The notes below the pieces were generated by a model. That model saw only the letters and a list, made by a program, of their open reading frames with translations, was not told the origin of the DNA and searched no databases. A DNA stretch of 64,000 nucleotides from an uncultured Clostridia bacterium. Lineage in GTDB: Bacteria; Bacillota; Clostridia; Saccharofermentanales; Saccharofermentanaceae. Shown one piece after another: positions 60,564 to 64,000 of the stretch; position 1 is the stretch's first letter, and the number at the start of each line of letters is the position of its first letter. The position numbers were made by a program, and so were the translations under genes. The stretch lies in NCBI GenBank assembly GCA_946403085.1, contig CAMIYM010000009.1, forward strand, positions 25,514-89,513. The letters run 5' to 3'.

Positions 60564-60611
60564 AAAAGGCTGCCTGTAAGTTACAAAACGCTTACTAGGC
60601 GGCCTTTTTGA
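60564..60611 (+). terminator. Rho-independent terminator
   Basis: AAAAGGC.GCCT.TAAG / CTTA.AGGC.GCCTTTT stem (minor mismatches) ending in TTTTTG. Confidence 0.75.
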
Positions 60612-60732
60612 TTACAAACTTGTGCTCATTTGTTGAAATTCCTTTGTTTTCGCCATTTTTCGCTTGTGTATTTGACAATTTGTTCATAGAATTAGCGTGT
60701 AAAATTATTTTTATAAGGAGTATAGGGTCTCT

Positions 60733-63700
60733 ATGTTCAAGTTAGCAAGAAAAGCAACATCGGCAGTGGTTGCAGGCGCAATAGCTCTTGGTACATTAGC
60801 ACTTTATCCGACGGGAGAAAAGGGAAAGGTTAACGCAGCGACGTTATATGATTCCGTGAGTGCGGTAAACTATGCAACGATTTTGGGCAGGGCTACAGAC
60901 TTTGGTATTGTAGCTGAAACTTTAAATCATAATCATCACATGGAGTCGACATTTGCAGTAAATCACCTCATACATAATGGTGCTGATGTAACAGATGTTG
61001 ATTACATTGATGGATTGACTGCTCAGTTTATTATTGCGCATGTTGATCAAAATTACTTTTCGTTAGGAAGCAAACAAACTGCCGGTTTTTATAATATTGA
61101 AGTTTCTGACGAAGTATATAATGCAATAAATACATCTGCTCAACATAGTGATACCTTTACGGGATATCCTTTTGTCGATCGTAATGGTAATACGAATGTT
61201 AAGGGTTCAGCGGGCAGGATTTCAATCGATTATGATTTTACGGCTCATGAAGATCAGAATATCTTTATATACAGCAACACTACTAACGCTACAGAGCAAA
61301 ATATAAAAAAAATCATCGAGAATACTCAGGAAAAATCAGCTTCTATTGCTAGTAAAGCAGGAAATGCTGCCTATAATATTAATCCAGATGATTACAGAAC
61401 AAATCCCGGTGAGACAACATATTATTTGGATCTGAGCAATACTGCTTTTGCCGGAAAAGTTATATATATAAATGTTAGTAAAACAAGTGAAATATATAAG
61501 TATCTTAATGATGATAAATTAACTATTCAGAAATCGGATTCAACAGTTGTTGCATTCAACTTTGATGATACATTCAAAGATAGTGAAGTTGTGGTCGGAT
61601 CTTATTGGGTTACCAATGATGGTACACGCAAATATAATTCCACATCAGGATGGAGCGGCGGCGACTTAAATGTTCATAATGATACTAATTCAGAAGTAGA
61701 CCAGCATATTTGTCAGAAGATAATCTGGAACTTTAACATTGGAAAAGGTAGTGTCAAACTTGTTGATTCTGCCGGCGTTTTCCTTGTTCCGAGCAAAGAT
61801 GTTTCGACTCTTATTGCAGGTCCTAGTGCCGGTTGGATAGTAACAGCAGGTTATCTCGAAAACAAAGCGGAGTTCCACTATATATATTCAGGTGGTAGCC
61901 AGGAAATGACCAGCGATGGTTCTGGTCAGTTGCACTTTGCTGCAAGAAAAGCAATTACTGATAAGTTCGATGGCAAGAATACAAAAGAAAATACATCAGT
62001 TTTTGTTCCTGAGAAAACATTCACATTTAATTGGTATGAAACTGATTCAACATTCTCTACTGAAGGAAAGACACCAGTTACAACTGAAAACCAGGCTACT
62101 AATACTGTTAAATTTCCTGTGTTGAGTTTTAGAACTGCAATTCCGGAACAATACACGGAAACAGTTGATGTAACAAGTAATGTTGAATCATATCCTGCAA
62201 ATCCTATGTATCAGGGTTCGGAATTTTGGTCGATGTTAAATACTTCTCCTGATGATCTGAAATTCACTATTACATATAATGACCCTGTAGGCGGAAATAA
62301 CCTGGATATAACTTTTACCGATAATCAGGGAAATAGTTGGATAATTACAAAAACCACAGAAACAACACCGGATGGTTCAGAGTCCAAGATTACTCTTAGC
62401 GGTACTGAGCTCTTGGCATTTATAAATGCTTCTGAAAACGCTTCTGCTTTTAATGCAACCAACATGCTTAGCGTTTCTGCAAACGGTTACACTTCTTCTG
62501 TTAAAGCTTCTTATCCGCAGACACAGCAGAAAACTGTTACGAAGATTAGATATGTAGAAGATCCTGCTCATTTGAATGATGATAATTACATCCCTAATAA
62601 TGGAAGCAAGACATTCTATTATGTAATAACAGAGGAAGATGCTGGAACAAAGAAGACTGTTGATGGACATGATGTTGGAGTTTCAAATGGACGAATCACG
62701 ATTGCTCTTACTGCAACGGCCACAAACGGTGTAATTCGTTATAAGACAACAACAAGAACGTATTTGGATGATGGATCCATTTATAAAGAGAACACAAATG
62801 ATGTCCCGGTTTCCGGTCCGGAGTTTACTCTTGGAGCTTTCTATAACAAAATCCTTACTCCCGGATATCTCAAGGTAACTAAGAGCATTGCCGGTGGTGC
62901 CGATCCTAAAGAATTAAAGATTACGGTTAAGGACGGCGATAAGGTTTTAGAAACATATATATTAGATGATAATTTAAATAAGAATAATGAAACAGGCTTA
63001 TATGAGTCTGAAGTTCTTATTGTTGATGATTCAACTAAGACATATACAGTAGAAGAAACTTTGTATGATGTTACAGGATATACAGTTAAATCATCTTATA
63101 AGATTAATGCCGGACAATCAGTAGATGCTACATCTGCAGAGGTAACACCTGTCAGTACAGATCCTGATAATCCGACAACAGTTAATTTTACTAATACATA
63201 TACTAAGATATTAGGTTCTCTGAAAGTTTCAAAGAGTGTTGATACAACAAATGCTCCTGGAATCACTGTTCCTACAGCTTTCTCTTTCTATGTAAAGAAT
63301 GATAAGGGTGATTATCTTAAGAGTGACGGTTCATTTACAGATGATGAAACAATTGCTACATATACAATTGGTAATAATGGAACCATTGCGTATACAGATG
63401 TACCTGCAGGAACATACACTGTAGCTGAGGTAGGTGGATCTGTTAAGGGCTACACACTCAATACAACTTATGAGAATAATGAAGCATCAATCGAGAAAAA
63501 TGGTGATGAACAAACAATCACTATTGTTAATACTTATGAGAAGAAAGTAACCACGGGCTCATTAGAAATCACGAAGGAACTCGCAACAGGCGCTCCTGCT
63601 GCAGCTTCAACTAAGACCTACAGCTTCACAGTTACTGGTCCTGATGACTATACGAAGACGGTAACTATACAGGGCGCTGGCAATGTTACGATCTCCGATC

Positions 63701-64000
63701 TCGTACCTGGTTCCTACACAGTAACTGAGGATGAGACAGGCGCAAAAATAGCTGACTATGATCTCACAGTAAGTGGTGACAATGGTAAAGCTAAGACAGT
63801 TGCAGCTGGTGAGACAACTAAGGTTGAGATTACAAATACATATAAGAAACAGGCACCTACAACAGGTTCTTTGGAAATCACGAAGGAACTCGCAACAGGC
63901 GCTCCTGCTGCAGCTTCAACTAAGACCTACAGCTTCACAGTTACTGGTCCTGATGACTATACGAAGACGGTAACTATACAGGGCGCTGGCAATGTTACGA
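60733..64000 (+). CDS. Large secreted surface protein, truncated by window edge
   Basis: At least 1089 residues, open to the right edge. Signal peptide of about 36 residues (KLARKATSAVVAG core, cut near VNA-A). The N-terminal ~350 residues look like a choice-of-anchor-A adhesin domain (ILGRATDFGIVAET start; WNFNIGKGSVKL ... VTAGYL...AEFHYIY end). After a middle part, CnaB/DUF5979-like Ig repeats begin near residue 715 (GYLKVTKSI, GSLKVSKSV, GSLEITKEL units, each ending xNTY), as in pilus-like surface proteins. No anchor is seen because the 3' end is missing. AAGGAG lies 12 nt before the ATG. Codon use is AT-richer than neighbours until the last repeats. Confidence 0.8.
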   Translation, partial: MFKLARKATSAVVAGAIALGTLALYPTGEKGKVNAATLYDSVSAVNYATILGRATDFGIVAETLNHNHHMESTFAVNHLIHNGADVTDVDYIDGLTAQFIIAHVDQNYFSLGSKQTAGFYNIEVSDEVYNAINTSAQHSDTFTGYPFVDRNGNTNVKGSAGRISIDYDFTAHEDQNIFIYSNTTNATEQNIKKIIENTQEKSASIASKAGNAAYNINPDDYRTNPGETTYYLDLSNTAFAGKVIYINVSKTSEIYKYLNDDKLTIQKSDSTVVAFNFDDTFKDSEVVVGSYWVTNDGTRKYNSTSGWSGGDLNVHNDTNSEVDQHICQKIIWNFNIGKGSVKLVDSAGVFLVPSKDVSTLIAGPSAGWIVTAGYLENKAEFHYIYSGGSQEMTSDGSGQLHFAARKAITDKFDGKNTKENTSVFVPEKTFTFNWYETDSTFSTEGKTPVTTENQATNTVKFPVLSFRTAIPEQYTETVDVTSNVESYPANPMYQGSEFWSMLNTSPDDLKFTITYNDPVGGNNLDITFTDNQGNSWIITKTTETTPDGSESKITLSGTELLAFINASENASAFNATNMLSVSANGYTSSVKASYPQTQQKTVTKIRYVEDPAHLNDDNYIPNNGSKTFYYVITEEDAGTKKTVDGHDVGVSNGRITIALTATATNGVIRYKTTTRTYLDDGSIYKENTNDVPVSGPEFTLGAFYNKILTPGYLKVTKSIAGGADPKELKITVKDGDKVLETYILDDNLNKNNETGLYESEVLIVDDSTKTYTVEETLYDVTGYTVKSSYKINAGQSVDATSAEVTPVSTDPDNPTTVNFTNTYTKILGSLKVSKSVDTTNAPGITVPTAFSFYVKNDKGDYLKSDGSFTDDETIATYTIGNNGTIAYTDVPAGTYTVAEVGGSVKGYTLNTTYENNEASIEKNGDEQTITIVNTYEKKVTTGSLEITKELATGAPAAASTKTYSFTVTGPDDYTKTVTIQGAGNVTISDLVPGSYTVTEDETGAKIADYDLTVSGDNGKAKTVAAGETTKVEITNTYKKQAPTTGSLEITKELATGAPAAASTKTYSFTVTGPDDYTKTVTIQGAGNVT
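63556..64000 (+). repeat. Tandem 309-bp repeat in the surface protein gene
   Basis: A unit starting at 63556 (Gly-Ser-Leu-Glu) begins again at 63865, period 309 bp = 103 codons. From the GAAATCACGAAGG stretch on, the second copy matches the first base for base to the window end (over 120 nt). Two more diverged units lie upstream (from about 62,860 and 63,210). Confidence 0.85.

Overview
The window looks like chromosome from an anaerobic, low-to-mid GC Gram-positive bacterium of the class Clostridia, probably a gut or rumen lineage. Supporting signs are the Firmicutes-style core gene blocks (acpP-rnc-smc-ftsY, recA-recX-rimO-pgsA, ftsK-cinA-murJ), strong AGGAGG-type ribosome binding sites, several TTG and GTG starts, a superoxide-reductase-like protein, a membrane pyrophosphatase, and many small double-zinc-ribbon membrane proteins. 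The genus is not determined. I saw no phage, transposase, CRISPR array or rRNA.

Layout. Positions 1-14,400 are accessory and signalling: a truncated zinc-ribbon gene, a five-gene cluster of poorly known proteins ending with a GNAT acetyltransferase, two soluble LacI-like-sensor/GGDEF diguanylate cyclases flanking a lipoprotein, a DUF2975 / YozG-like HTH / DUF4153 membrane operon, and a membrane GGDEF-EAL protein with a degenerate GGDEF site. Together these form a small c-di-GMP cluster. Positions 14,400-30,700 mix metabolism (rRNA methyltransferase, alanine-racemase-like protein, lysA, citrate synthase, two SDR enzymes, desulfoferrodoxin) with membrane and lipoproteins, and end at a tRNA-Trp.

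Positions 30,860-39,900 form a dense plus-strand run for cell division and envelope: proC, rnhA, a Nudix hydrolase, ftsK, cinA, murJ, an L,D-transpeptidase, and a secreted L,D-transpeptidase-like protein that has lost both catalytic residues. After a 2-hydroxyacid dehydrogenase and a PadR regulator with a perfect operator palindrome over its promoter comes recA (with a LexA-type SOS box), recX, rimO, pgsA, acpP, rnc, smc and ftsY, then hppA, rpsO, nadE, an SGNH hydrolase, pnp and a zinc-ribbon membrane protein. The window ends inside a very large secreted surface protein (from 60,733) with a choice-of-anchor-A-like head and tandem Ig/CnaB-like repeats that are identical at DNA level.

The observations I rate highest are: (1) the pnp leader, a long hairpin whose anti-Shine-Dalgarno arm can pair either with a decoy or with the real pnp ribosome binding site, each lying in a copy of the same 12-base element; (2) the pair of cytosolic sugar-sensor-like diguanylate cyclases; (3) the catalytically dead L,D-transpeptidase homologue next to an intact one; (4) the surface protein with a fresh 309-bp repeat; (5) a three-helix hairpin burying the ribosome binding site of a Gly/His-rich membrane protein. 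Extended -10 promoters (TGnTATAAT) recur in the window.
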